Assembly: GCA_038210495.1 (NCBI GenBank)
Contig: JBBQWR010000057.1
Span: 1-28,646, forward strand
From: JBBQWR01 sp038210495
Lineage (GTDB): Bacteria > Planctomycetota > Planctomycetia > Pirellulales > DATAWG01
DNA: 28,646 nucleotides
Direction of reading: 5' to 3'
The notes beneath the pieces were generated by a model that saw nothing but the letters and a program-made list of their open reading frames with translations, had not been told where the DNA came from and did no database searches. Shown here in pieces: positions 6,918 to 15,040 of the stretch. Position numbers and translations under genes: made by a program. The stretch's first letter is position 1. Each line of letters starts with the position of its first letter.

Positions 6918-9356
6918 ATGGAACTCATTCGAATCGAAAATCTGTTTAAGACCTACTTCCTCGGCGAAGTCGATGTGCCCGTCCTCAAGGGCATCTCGCT
7001 CAAGATCGACCAAGGCGAAATGGTCGCGCTGATGGGCGCCTCGGGCTCCGGCAAGTCGACCCTGATGAACATCCTGGGCCTGCTCGATCGGCCCACTTCC
7101 GGCAAGTTGTGGCTCAACGGGCAGGAAGTCTCCCGGCTGTCGGCGGACCGCCGGGCCCTCGTGCGGAACCGGAACATCGGCTTCGTGTTCCAGAGCTTCA
7201 ATCTGCTCTCTCGGACCACAGCGGTCGACAACGTCCGAATGCCGCTCAGCTATTCGATCAACGGTTGGTCCAATAACGAGGAACGCGGACGCGCGAAAGA
7301 TCTGCTTCAGCGGGTCGGCCTGGAGACTCGATTCGACCACATCCCATCGCAACTGTCCGGCGGGCAGCAGCAGCGGGTCGCCATCGCGCGGGCCTTGGTC
7401 AACCATCCGCCAATCCTGCTGGCCGACGAGCCGACCGGCAATCTCGACTCCGTTACGAGCGTCGAAATCCTGGAAATGTTTCGGCGGCTCAATCGGGAAC
7501 AGGGCATCACCGTTATCCTGGTAACGCACGATTTGAACGTAGCCAAATACGCCGACCGCGTCATCTTCATTCGCGACGGGCTGATCGCCAAAGAGGGTTC
7601 GGAGGCGGGCCAACCGGTTAATTCTGACGGCGCCGCGGGCAGCAATGGAAACGGCAGCGGCGGCGGCAACGGCCATTCTTATGCGGCTTTCGGAAATGGC
7701 CATTCCGCTGGCGCTCGATCGGAAAACGGTCCGTCTCGAAGCGCGATTGGAAGCGAGCTTGTGCCGCGTGGCGATCTGCCCTCGATCGCGGTCGCGCCGG
7801 CCGCTTTCGCATCATCCTTCACCGGCGGATCCGCGCCCTTGGAAGCGGTCGCGGTCGCCGAACCGACGGTCGTCGTCCCGCCATCAATAGCGCCAGCGTC
7901 ATCCGCGCCGAAGCCTGCGCCGCAGCCCGTTGCGTTGCAGCCGGCGCTCCGCAGCGTCCGATTTCGTTTGTTCCCGCGCACATTCGGAACCGCGCTGCGG
8001 GCGATTTGGCGGAACATGTTTCGTTCGGCGCTCACCGCGCTGGGCATCATCATCGGGATCGCGTCGGTCATCGCGATGATGGGCATCGGCCAAGGTTCGT
8101 CCAATTCGATGAAAAAGACGATGGCCAGCATGGGCGCCAATATGCTGCTGGTCATGCCCGGCACGGCCACCAGCGGCGGTGTCAGCTTCGGTAGCGGCAG
8201 CATCTTGACGCTAACGCCGCAGGATGGGGATGCGATCGTCCGCGAATGCCCGGCCGTGACGGCCCAAGCGCCCATCGTTCGCGCCCGCTGCCAAGTGGTT
8301 TATGGCAGCCGCAACTGGGTTCCCATGAACATTTACGGCACAACGGCCGATTTTTTGATGATTCGCGATTGGGAGGGGATGGACAAAGGCGCTGCGTTCA
8401 CCGACCGCGACGTTCGCAACAGCGCGGCCGTCTGCCTGCTCGGTCAAACAGTGGCGAACAGCCTGTTCGGCAGCGAAAATCCCGTCGGCAAGGATGTCCG
8501 GATGCAGAACGTCACCTTCCGCGTCGTCGGCGTTCTCAGCCGCAAGGGCGCCAATATGGTCGGCATGGATCAAGACGACCTCGTCCTCGCCCCCTGGACG
8601 ACCATCAAGTATCGGGTCAGCGGGTCCCAGCTAAGCAACGTGAACCAAAGTGCCTCGTCCGGCGCGACGGCCAACTCGACCGACACCGGCCAGCAAGTCA
8701 ACTCGCTCGATGCGTTGTATCCGAATACGTCGACTCCGCTGTATCCGACTGCGTCGGCCATTGAGGCCGCCGATCGGCCGCAGCCCGTCCGGTTCGCCAA
8801 CGTCGATCAAGTCATGTGCCAAGCGGCGTCCACCGAAGCGATACCCAGGGCCATCGAGCAGATTACCGAGGTGCTGCACGAACGGCATCATATTCAGGCC
8901 GGTCAGCCCGAGGACTTCAGCATCCGCGACATGACCGAGACGAACCAGGCTTTGTTGTCCTTGACGTCGCAGATGTCGGTCCTGCTGCTTGCCGTAGCGC
9001 TCATTTCGCTCGTCGTCGGCGGCGTGGGCATTATGAACATCATGCTCGTTTCCGTGACCGAACGGACGCGCGAAATCGGTCTACGAATGGCCGTTGGCGC
9101 GCGGCCGAGCGATATCTTGCGGCAGTTCATCACCGAGGCCGTGATCCTTTGTCTCGCCGGCGGAGTCGTGGGGATCGGAATCGGAATCGGGTTCTCGCTA
9201 TTCGTTCGCGGGAAATGGCACTGGCCGAGCGAAATCTCGGTGCCGGCAATCGTCGCATCGGTCGTCGTGTCGGTGAGCGTCGGCCTGATCTTCGGCTTCT
9301 ATCCAGCCTGGAAAGCCTCGCGTCTCGATCCGATCGAAGCCCTACGCTACGAGTAG
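6918..9356 (+). CDS. MacB-like ABC exporter: fused ATPase and FtsX-type permease
   Basis: An 812-residue inner-membrane protein with an N-terminal ABC ATPase (about 1-228) and a C-terminal MacB permease. The ATPase has Walker A GASGSGKST (residues 40-48), the signature LSGGQQQR (from 146), Walker B ILLADEP and a switch histidine in LVTHDL. The first membrane helix is at about 370-392, a periplasmic domain spans about 400-685, and three helices lie in the last 130 residues, with the MacB-typical GGVGIMNIMLVSVTERTREIGLRM. Between the ATPase and the first helix is a linker of about 120 residues rich in Gly, Asn, Ser, Ala and Pro, which makes the protein some 160 residues longer than E. coli MacB. 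ATG 6918 is preferred over GTG 6912. It works with the adaptor encoded upstream; family members use ATP to drive substrates out of the periplasm. Confidence 0.92.
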   Translation: MELIRIENLFKTYFLGEVDVPVLKGISLKIDQGEMVALMGASGSGKSTLMNILGLLDRPTSGKLWLNGQEVSRLSADRRALVRNRNIGFVFQSFNLLSRTTAVDNVRMPLSYSINGWSNNEERGRAKDLLQRVGLETRFDHIPSQLSGGQQQRVAIARALVNHPPILLADEPTGNLDSVTSVEILEMFRRLNREQGITVILVTHDLNVAKYADRVIFIRDGLIAKEGSEAGQPVNSDGAAGSNGNGSGGGNGHSYAAFGNGHSAGARSENGPSRSAIGSELVPRGDLPSIAVAPAAFASSFTGGSAPLEAVAVAEPTVVVPPSIAPASSAPKPAPQPVALQPALRSVRFRLFPRTFGTALRAIWRNMFRSALTALGIIIGIASVIAMMGIGQGSSNSMKKTMASMGANMLLVMPGTATSGGVSFGSGSILTLTPQDGDAIVRECPAVTAQAPIVRARCQVVYGSRNWVPMNIYGTTADFLMIRDWEGMDKGAAFTDRDVRNSAAVCLLGQTVANSLFGSENPVGKDVRMQNVTFRVVGVLSRKGANMVGMDQDDLVLAPWTTIKYRVSGSQLSNVNQSASSGATANSTDTGQQVNSLDALYPNTSTPLYPTASAIEAADRPQPVRFANVDQVMCQAASTEAIPRAIEQITEVLHERHHIQAGQPEDFSIRDMTETNQALLSLTSQMSVLLLAVALISLVVGGVGIMNIMLVSVTERTREIGLRMAVGARPSDILRQFITEAVILCLAGGVVGIGIGIGFSLFVRGKWHWPSEISVPAIVASVVVSVSVGLIFGFYPAWKASRLDPIEALRYE

Positions 9357-9389
9357 CCGAAGAGCGGGGCGGTGTAAGCTTCGTGGCCA

Positions 9390-9439
9390 GGACAGATGGC
9401 GCTTCGCCATGGTCCCCAGGCTCGTCCGGGCATCTGTCC
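9390..9439. repeat. Stem-loop between the MacB-like and PPK2 genes
   Basis: GGACAGATG (9390-9398) pairs with CATCTGTCC (9431-9439). Inside it ATGGCGCTTCGCCAT (9396-9410) forms a competing hairpin. There is no T-run, so factor-independent termination is uncertain. It lies 34 bp after the exporter stop. Confidence 0.6.
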
Positions 9440-9502
9440 CCCGCCTCGCACGCTAGTTAGACTGCGGGCACGTTCATCACACATCGCGCCCCACGATCGA
9501 AC

Positions 9503-10303
9503 ATGCCGCAATCCATCAAAGTCAAACCGGGCGAGAAAATTCGCCTCTCCGATTACGACCCAGACCATCACGAAGGCCTAGACAAAGCCGAGGGGCTCAA
9601 ACAATCGACCGTGCATGCCCAGGCGCTCGACGAGCTTGCCTATCGCCTGCAGGCCGAGCATCGCCGGGCCTTGCTGGTGGTGCTGCAAGGGATGGACACC
9701 TCGGGCAAAGACGGCACGATTCGCCACGTCATGAGCCACGTTAGCCCACAGACCTGCAAGGTGGCCTCGTTCAAGGCGCCGACCGGCGCCGAGCTCGAGC
9801 ACGATTTTTTGTGGCGAATCCACAACGTCTGCCCGCCGCGCGGCAGTATCGGCATCTTCAATCGCTCGCATTACGAGGATGTGCTCGTCGTCCGCGTGCA
9901 CGACCTCGTGCCGAAGCACGAGTGGAAAACTCGCTACGAGAAGATCAACGAGTTCGAAAAATATTTAGTCGGCGAGGGAACCGCGATCCTGAAATTTTTC
10001 CTGCATATCAGCCCGGACGAGCAGCGGGAGCGGCTCCAAGCTCGAGTCGACGACCCGCACAAACGCTGGAAAATATCGCCGAGCGACGTCGCCGAGCGAA
10101 AGTTTTGGGACGACTACATGCTGGCGTATGAAGAGGCTCTGATGCGCTGCAGCACGGCCGACGCACCCTGGCATATCGTGCCGGCCAATCACAAATGGTA
10201 TCGCAACCTGGTCGTCGCCCGCACGGTGCACGAGACATTGAAAGAGATGAACCCGCAATTCCCGAAGTCGACGCTGGACCTATCGAAGATGCAGATCGAT
10301 TGA
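9503..10303 (+). CDS. Polyphosphate kinase 2 family nucleotide phosphotransferase
   Basis: A 266-residue cytoplasmic enzyme of the single-domain PPK2 family, which uses polyphosphate to phosphorylate nucleoside mono- or diphosphates. The P-loop-like Walker A is GMDTSGKDG (63-71), the Walker B segment is GIFNRSHYED (117-126) and the lid is RVDDPHKRWK (181-190), all in the usual order and spacing. The short N-terminus and the motif wording fit the group active on AMP and ADP (class III-like), but the nucleotide preference cannot be proven from sequence. The ATG at 9503 has no Shine-Dalgarno sequence. The gene stands alone: the exporter is 146 nt upstream and the next gene is convergent. Confidence 0.92.
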   Translation: MPQSIKVKPGEKIRLSDYDPDHHEGLDKAEGLKQSTVHAQALDELAYRLQAEHRRALLVVLQGMDTSGKDGTIRHVMSHVSPQTCKVASFKAPTGAELEHDFLWRIHNVCPPRGSIGIFNRSHYEDVLVVRVHDLVPKHEWKTRYEKINEFEKYLVGEGTAILKFFLHISPDEQRERLQARVDDPHKRWKISPSDVAERKFWDDYMLAYEEALMRCSTADAPWHIVPANHKWYRNLVVARTVHETLKEMNPQFPKSTLDLSKMQID

Positions 10304-10350
10304 TCGGCCCGAGTCGTTGCGTGAACCGGGCAGGTTATTTCTCCGCCTCG

Positions 10351-10451
10351 AGCCTCGTTCACGAGGCTTTCCGCGCAGCCGTATTAGGCCCACCGTTGAC
10401 GGTGGGTTTTCCACGACCGACAATTCCGGCCTCAGCCTCGTTCACGAGGCT
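10351..10451. repeat. Duplicated 18-nt palindrome between convergent genes
   Basis: AGCCTCGTTCACGAGGCT occurs twice with no mismatch, at 10351-10368 and 10434-10451. Each copy is a perfect palindromic hairpin with a four-base loop (GTTCAC centre). The two copies are 83 bp apart and flank a separate terminator-like hairpin at 10389-10406. This resembles the short palindromic intergenic repeats of many bacterial genomes. Confidence 0.8.
10389..10410 (+). terminator. Intrinsic terminator after the PPK2 gene
   Basis: CCCACCGTTGACGGTGGG (10389-10406) is a perfect GC-rich hairpin followed directly by TTTT (10407-10410) on the plus strand, 86 bp after the PPK2 stop codon. The T-tract is short, so termination may be partial. 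Confidence 0.6.
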
Positions 10452-10464
10452 TCTCGCTGAATTG

Positions 10465-10515
10465 GCTTGAGCCCTACCCAACCGGCGTCAACCCGTGTGG
10501 CAAGCGGGCTCAAGC
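10465..10515. repeat. Long-loop stem between convergent genes
   Basis: GCTTGAGCCC (10465-10474) pairs perfectly with GGGCTCAAGC (10506-10515) across a 31-nt loop. It sits 16 bp beyond the stop of the minus-strand TPR gene and may help define that transcript's 3' end. No T-run lies on the minus-strand side, so it is not a classic intrinsic terminator. Confidence 0.5.
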
Positions 10516-10530
10516 GAAAAAAGGCGGGAC

Positions 10531-12411
10531 CTACTTCTTGTCCTTCTTCGCGTCTTCGTTCAGCAACTCCCGGGTGGGCTTCTTTTCCTTGTAGCTCTCC
10601 AGTTCCTTTTTGAGCTGAACTTTCACGTCGGGCTCGCCTGTCTCGACGTCGTTGCCGGAGGCTTCCACGGCTTTGCTCGACCATTTGACGGCCGCGTCGA
10701 AATCGCCCGTTTCCGCATAGGCCCCGGCGAGCGTGCTCAGGATGTGGGCCGCCTCGAAGTCGGTCAACTCGCAGGCCTTCGTAGCCAACTCGACCGACCG
10801 CTTGCCGTCGCGGAGCTTGTCGTCGGGCGACGTGGCCAGCACCCAGGCAAAGTTGTTCAACAGGCCCGAGTCGTCCGGCTTGATTTTAAAGGCCGCTTCG
10901 TAGTCCTTGATCGCCTCGGCGTGCTTGCCGATGTTCAGATAAGCGTCGCCACGGCTACGATAAGCTTGAAAACTTTTGTCGTCCTGCTCGATCACCTGGG
11001 AGTATTTTTCGATCGCCTTGTCGGTCTGCTTGTTGAGCGTATAGAGAATGCCCAATTGAAAAAGCGTCTCGGGATTCTTCGGCATCAGCTTGGCCAGCTC
11101 TTCGAACTGCTCGATGGCTTTGTCGTAGTGCTTGCTCATCGTGTACAGCACGCCAATCTGCCGCCGCAAATCGGCATTCTGCGGAGCAATTTTGATCAGC
11201 TCCTCGAGGTCGACGATTACCTGATCGTAATCTCCCGACTCGGCGGCGATCATCGCTCGCAGACCGCGGGCGGCGAGCAATTGCCGAAACAGCAGCGGCC
11301 CCGCGCCGTTTTTGAGAGCCGTATCGATATCGGCCTGGGCTTTCGTCGGCTCGTTCATTTGCTTGTAAACACGGGCCCGCGTGAACAGGGCCGCCGGATC
11401 GTCGTTCTGCATCTTGAGCGCCGTGTCCAAGTCTTCGAGTGCTCCCTTGGTGTCGTTTTGCTCGGCGCGGATCCGAGCTCGATTGACGTAGGGAAACGCC
11501 GAACCGGGACGAAGCTGCACGGCCTGGTCGAAGGTTCGCATCGCCTCGGCGTTGCGCTTCAGCATGAACAACGTTTCGCCCTTGAGTTGCACGACAAGCT
11601 CGTTCTTCGGATCGACTCGCAAGAGTTGTTCCAGGTCCTTGAGCGCCTCTTCGTACTTTTTGTGGCCGACGAAGAAGATCGCCCGGCTGCGCAGCGCCTC
11701 TTGATCGGCGGAGGTCAGCTTGATCGCTTCGTTGAAGTCGGCAAGTTGCTTGTCCGGGTCCGTTTGCAATTGGCCGCGGATCACATAGGCGGCGGTTTGC
11801 AGAGCCGGCTCGTCCTTGATCAGCGTCACGGCTTGGTCGGCCGCTTTGAAAGCCTTAGTCCGATCGCCCTCGGGAAGATTTTCTAGCTTGGCGACCATCA
11901 GCTGCGCCGGGCCGGACTTCGGATCTCGGCCGACCACTTTTTCCAAATCGGCCAATGCGTCGAGTCGCATCTTCCGCCACTGCGGCGCGGGTTCGCCCGT
12001 CTTGCGATCGAACACGGCTTGCGTATAAAACGTGCCGCGCTGCAGGAGCGTGCTGGTGTACAGATCGTTGGCGAACTGTGCGTTGGCTGGCGAAAGGCCT
12101 GCTTTTAGCGCACTTTCGCAATACTTGAGCACATCGGCCAAGTCGTCGAGCGTTTCGGCGGAGAGTTTCTTTTCCGTGGCCTTGTCGAGATCGGCCTGAC
12201 CGGCGTTGGCGTCGGCTTCTTTTCCGGCGTCGGCTGGTTTCTTGTCGTCGGCCGGCTTTTCGTCCGCCGGTTTGGCGGCGTCGTTGGCGGGCTTATCTTG
12301 ATCGGCGGCCGGTTTATCGGCATCGGCGGCAGCGGCCGTGCGTGCGCCGATCCAAAAGCTTCCGCCCACAAGGGAGGCGGCCATTAGTCCCAACGACAAT
12401 ATGCGTCTCAT
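10531..12411 (-). CDS. Secreted TPR-repeat protein
   Basis: A 626-residue exported protein. It opens with a Sec-type signal peptide (about 1-26: MRRI, a hydrophobic core, then TAAAADA), followed by a low-complexity Asp/Lys/Pro/Ala segment (about 27-75). The rest is tetratricopeptide repeats, recognisable by recurring A-x-x-x-L/Y and P-x-N/D-P patterns, e.g. RVDPKNELVVQLKGETLF and KIAPQNADLRRQIGVLY. The C-terminal module (N-FAWVLAT...RDGKRSVELATKACE...AYAETGDF) is shared with the TPR lipoprotein at 15041-15979. ATG 12411 is supported by GGAG 9 nt upstream. TPRs mediate protein-protein contact, so a scaffold role in the periplasm is likely, but the partner is unknown. A candidate promoter lies just upstream. 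Confidence 0.88.
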   Translation of the reverse strand: MRRILSLGLMAASLVGGSFWIGARTAAAADADKPAADQDKPANDAAKPADEKPADDKKPADAGKEADANAGQADLDKATEKKLSAETLDDLADVLKYCESALKAGLSPANAQFANDLYTSTLLQRGTFYTQAVFDRKTGEPAPQWRKMRLDALADLEKVVGRDPKSGPAQLMVAKLENLPEGDRTKAFKAADQAVTLIKDEPALQTAAYVIRGQLQTDPDKQLADFNEAIKLTSADQEALRSRAIFFVGHKKYEEALKDLEQLLRVDPKNELVVQLKGETLFMLKRNAEAMRTFDQAVQLRPGSAFPYVNRARIRAEQNDTKGALEDLDTALKMQNDDPAALFTRARVYKQMNEPTKAQADIDTALKNGAGPLLFRQLLAARGLRAMIAAESGDYDQVIVDLEELIKIAPQNADLRRQIGVLYTMSKHYDKAIEQFEELAKLMPKNPETLFQLGILYTLNKQTDKAIEKYSQVIEQDDKSFQAYRSRGDAYLNIGKHAEAIKDYEAAFKIKPDDSGLLNNFAWVLATSPDDKLRDGKRSVELATKACELTDFEAAHILSTLAGAYAETGDFDAAVKWSSKAVEASGNDVETGEPDVKVQLKKELESYKEKKPTRELLNEDAKKDKK

Positions 12412-12450
12412 CGCAGTTCGCTCCGGCGGAAAAGTTTTCCCAAAGGGACC

Positions 12451-12480
12451 ATTATTACACGTTGCCCCCGCTGCCGCCAA
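12451..12480 (-). promoter_or_regulatory. Candidate promoter of the secreted TPR gene
   Basis: On the minus strand TTGGCG (12475-12480) and AATAAT (12451-12456) are 18 nt apart, matching the sigma-70 type consensus at 4/6 and 5/6 positions. It would give a leader of about 33 nt before ATG 12411. This is a pattern match only. Confidence 0.35.
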
Positions 12481-12574
12481 GCGAGAACCCCGCCCGCGTG
12501 AGGTTCATCCGGGAGCAGGCACGCTCCAGGACGGCCCAGAGTCCCGGCGACGCGAGTTGACCGAACCCTAGTTC

Positions 12575-13954
12575 ATGCGGTACGCTGACGAACTTAAGAA
12601 GCTCTCACAAAATCGCCGGGGACTGTCCCCTTCTCCGAGGCCAGTTTTGGATCCATCTACCGAACCCACGACACCGGGATTTGATTCTCTTTCTCTCTCG
12701 CCGATCATGATGGAGGCGCTGGTCAAGGCGGAGTACCTGCGGCCAACGCCCGTTCAGGCCGGCTTGATCCCTCGCGCGATGGCCGGCGTCGACGTGCTCG
12801 GTCAAGCCCGAACCGGCACCGGCAAGACGGCCGCGTTCGTCATCCCGATTCTGGAAAAACTCGGCACGCAGCACAAAGCCGCCGGGCCACGGGCGCTGGT
12901 CATGGTGCCGACTCGCGAATTGGCCGTTCAGGTCAAGGACGAAGCGGTCAAACTCTCGTACGGCCGCAAAGTGCATGTCGTGCCCGTCTACGGTGGCAAG
13001 CCGCTCCGCTCGCAGGTCGAAAAGCTGCGCCGCGGCGTGGACGTCGTTGTCGGCACTCCCGGCCGGGTACTCGATCACCTCGGCCGCGGCACGCTGAATC
13101 TCAACGAGCTTGAATTCGTGGTGCTCGACGAAGCGGACCGGATGCTCGACATTGGTTTTCGCCCGGACATTGAAAAAATCTTGCGCAAGTGCCCCGCCTC
13201 GCGCCAGACTCTGCTGCTCAGCGCCACGCTTCCGCCGCCTGTCGAGCGGCTGGCTCAGCGATACATGCGCGACCCGGAGATCCTGAATTTCTCGTCGCAA
13301 GATATTTCGGTGGAGACGATCGAGCAGTTCTATTTCACCGTCGATCCCGAGCGAAAGTTCGATCTGCTGGAGCGACTTTTAACTCGCGAAGATCCTCGGC
13401 AGGCGATCATTTTCTGCCGTACGAAGCGGGGCACCGATAAGGTAAATCACCGGCTGGGCAAAAAGTTCCAGGGCGTCGACTGTATCCACGGCGATCTCGG
13501 GCAGAATGTCCGCGATCGCGTGATGGCCCAGTTTCGCGAAGGCAAAATTCGGATCCTCGTCGCGACCGATGTCGTCGGTCGCGGGATCGATGTCAGCGGC
13601 ATCTCGCACATCGTCAACTACGATATCCCGCAGTTCTGCGACGACTACGTGCATCGCGTCGGGCGAACGGGGCGAATGGGGCGCGAGGGAATCGCGTTCA
13701 CGTTCGTGTCGCCGGAAGAGGGCAGCGAATTGACGCGAATCGAAATGCGGATCGACCGGCTGCTGACCCGCGACGAGATCTCCGATTTCGTGGCCGTCGT
13801 CGAGCGCAACGGAGCGAGCCTGAGCGATTCGCGACCGCCGACGAGGCCGGAAGCGGCCGCCGAAACGGAAGAGCCCACCGCGAAGAAGCCGGCGGGTCCG
13901 CCCCTCTTGGGTCGCGGTGGCCGGCCGCCGCGGCGAATTCGCCGAGCACTGTAA
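12575..13954 (+). CDS. DEAD-box ATP-dependent RNA helicase
   Basis: A 459-residue RNA helicase, expected to unwind RNA in ribosome assembly or mRNA turnover. All core motifs are in order: a Q-motif region (FDSLSLSP...PTPVQ), I ARTGTGKT, Ia PTRELA, GG, Ib TPGR, II DEAD, III SAT, then in the second RecA domain IIFCRTKRGTD, HGDLGQ, V ATDVVGRGIDV and VI HRVGRTGR. The roughly 60-residue C-terminal tail is Pro/Ala/Glu-rich and ends in a basic patch (GRGGRPPRRIRRAL) of the kind that helps RNA binding. ATG 12575 has no Shine-Dalgarno sequence but gives a normal N-terminal length. It diverges from the TPR gene. It resembles RhlE/CshA-type proteins, and I do not assign a specific subfamily. Confidence 0.95.
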   Translation: MRYADELKKLSQNRRGLSPSPRPVLDPSTEPTTPGFDSLSLSPIMMEALVKAEYLRPTPVQAGLIPRAMAGVDVLGQARTGTGKTAAFVIPILEKLGTQHKAAGPRALVMVPTRELAVQVKDEAVKLSYGRKVHVVPVYGGKPLRSQVEKLRRGVDVVVGTPGRVLDHLGRGTLNLNELEFVVLDEADRMLDIGFRPDIEKILRKCPASRQTLLLSATLPPPVERLAQRYMRDPEILNFSSQDISVETIEQFYFTVDPERKFDLLERLLTREDPRQAIIFCRTKRGTDKVNHRLGKKFQGVDCIHGDLGQNVRDRVMAQFREGKIRILVATDVVGRGIDVSGISHIVNYDIPQFCDDYVHRVGRTGRMGREGIAFTFVSPEEGSELTRIEMRIDRLLTRDEISDFVAVVERNGASLSDSRPPTRPEAAAETEEPTAKKPAGPPLLGRGGRPPRRIRRAL

Positions 13955-13986
13955 TTAACGGCCAAGTCAATCTTGACGTCGGGTGC

Positions 13987-14019
13987 CCGGGGCTGGAGGC
14001 ATCCTCGCCGAAGCCCCGG
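13987..14019. terminator. Hairpin after the helicase gene
   Basis: CCGGGGCT (13987-13994) pairs with AGCCCCGG (14012-14019), 32 bp after the helicase stop, enclosing a 17-nt loop that can form a small inner stem (GAGG/CCTC). No T-run follows, so termination is only suggested by position. Confidence 0.45.
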
Positions 14020-14106
14020 AGCGTTGGAGATAAAATGGCGATAGGGTGTCAGCAACCGAAACAAGTTCGATAAGATGCCTGACATTTTTCCTTTGACAAG
14101 ACGAGC

Positions 14107-14562
14107 ATGCCATTGGGAACGACACTGATCGGAAAGGTCATTGTCCCGGCCAAGCTTGAATCGCTCGAAGACTTGCTCGAAGTGCGCGTGGGCAAGAAAT
14201 CCGCGGAACAAGTTCGCGTCGTCGAAGTCTCGGATGCCCTGGTGGATGCCGGCGCGACGATGTTATCGATGCCGAAACGCTTCATCGATCAGCTTGGGCT
14301 GAAACCGCGCCGGACGCGGCGAGCGCGCACGGCGGGAGGAGTTTGCGACTTCAACATTTACGACTCCGTGCAGTTGACCGTTCAAGGCCGGGACTGCGTG
14401 GTCGAGGTCTCGGAACTCCCCGACGATTGCCCTGTCCTGATCGGCCAAATCCCGTTGGAAATCCTCGATTGGGTCGTCGATCCCGTCGGCCAACGTTTGA
14501 TCGGCAACCCGGCTCACAACGGCGAGCAAATGATCGAGCTGTATTCGTGGTTTGCAGAATAA
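14107..14562 (+). CDS. Retropepsin-like (clan AA) aspartic protease family protein with a DAG motif
   Basis: A 151-residue protein with the single-domain retropepsin-like layout found in bacteria. A beta-strand lead-in (VRVVEVSDALV) precedes the active-site loop V46-D47-A48-G49-A50-T51, and a later hydrophobic-hydrophobic-G flap-like segment (CPVLIGQIPLEIL) follows, with the conserved LIG...LE near residue 115. The catalytic triplet is normally D-T-G or D-S-G. Here the middle residue is alanine, which removes the hydroxyl that stabilises the active-site dimer ('fireman's grip'). There is no signal peptide, so it should be cytoplasmic. It is monocistronic, between the helicase and a non-coding stretch. 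It may be an active variant or a binding-only relative. Confidence 0.72.
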   Translation: MPLGTTLIGKVIVPAKLESLEDLLEVRVGKKSAEQVRVVEVSDALVDAGATMLSMPKRFIDQLGLKPRRTRRARTAGGVCDFNIYDSVQLTVQGRDCVVEVSELPDDCPVLIGQIPLEILDWVVDPVGQRLIGNPAHNGEQMIELYSWFAE

Positions 14563-14649
14563 ATAGGTGCAAGGAACCGAAACTTCTGTGATTCGGTTAG
14601 ACGCGACTTTCTTTTGACCGGGGGGCCCATCATCGGCCCGTGCGTGAAA

Positions 14650-14757
14650 ATGTCGCTCCCAGGCAAGATCGCGATATTCTTTTCGGCCATGTTGACGATC
14701 GCCTTTGCATCGCGGGCTCCACTCGCCGCGGCGGATTCGCCGAGCGCTTTAGCTTAG
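14650..14757 (+). CDS. 35-residue signal-peptide-like ORF (small secreted peptide or gene remnant)
   Basis: ATG 14650 opens a 35-codon frame whose whole length looks like a Sec signal peptide: a lysine at position 6, a hydrophobic core (IAIFFSAMLTIAFAS), then a PLAAADSP cleavage-like region and a TAG stop seven residues after AAAD. A random ORF rarely has this layout. No Shine-Dalgarno sequence is seen. It may be the 5' remnant of a lost secreted protein gene, or a true micropeptide. I recognise no continuation of coding sequence in the following 280 nt. Confidence 0.3.
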   Translation: MSLPGKIAIFFSAMLTIAFASRAPLAAADSPSALA

Positions 14758-15040
14758 CGAAACTGATTCAATTGAGGATTGCATTCGATGCCAAGAGTTC
14801 CCCGGTATATTGAACGTCGAATTCCCCGGCCCGTACCGGCGAAATCTTGCATCGTTCCTGGCTCGACCAACCTCTATAATCGCGTGCGAATTATTGGATG
14901 GACGACTAACATTCAATCGTCTCGGGGAGTGACGAAAGAATTGCGAGCCGAATTGCCGATTCGAATTGCAGCGCTGGCTGTTTGATGGACGATGTGTTAC
15001 CTCACCATTAAATTGTGGCTAGTTATGGTAGTGGTCACAA
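14758..15040. other. Non-coding stretch before the TPR lipoprotein gene
   Basis: With 14563-14649 this makes about 480 nt with no convincing gene apart from the 35-codon frame. A TATAAT at 14875-14880 has no -35 partner and no gene downstream on its strand. The base composition is more AT-rich than the surrounding genes. The right edge is the 3' end of the minus-strand TPR gene. Confidence 0.4.

Noticed and set aside
10351..10451. Possible CRISPR-like repeats
   Set aside because: Only two copies, fully palindromic and 83 bp apart, with an unrelated hairpin between them; no cas genes are in the window.
10495..11886. 463-codon frame on the plus strand opposite the TPR gene
   Set aside because: It has no recognisable domain and mirrors the codon bias of the TPR gene on the other strand.
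14875..14880. Exact TATAAT on the plus strand
   Set aside because: No -35 at a proper distance and no gene downstream on that strand before the convergent TPR gene.
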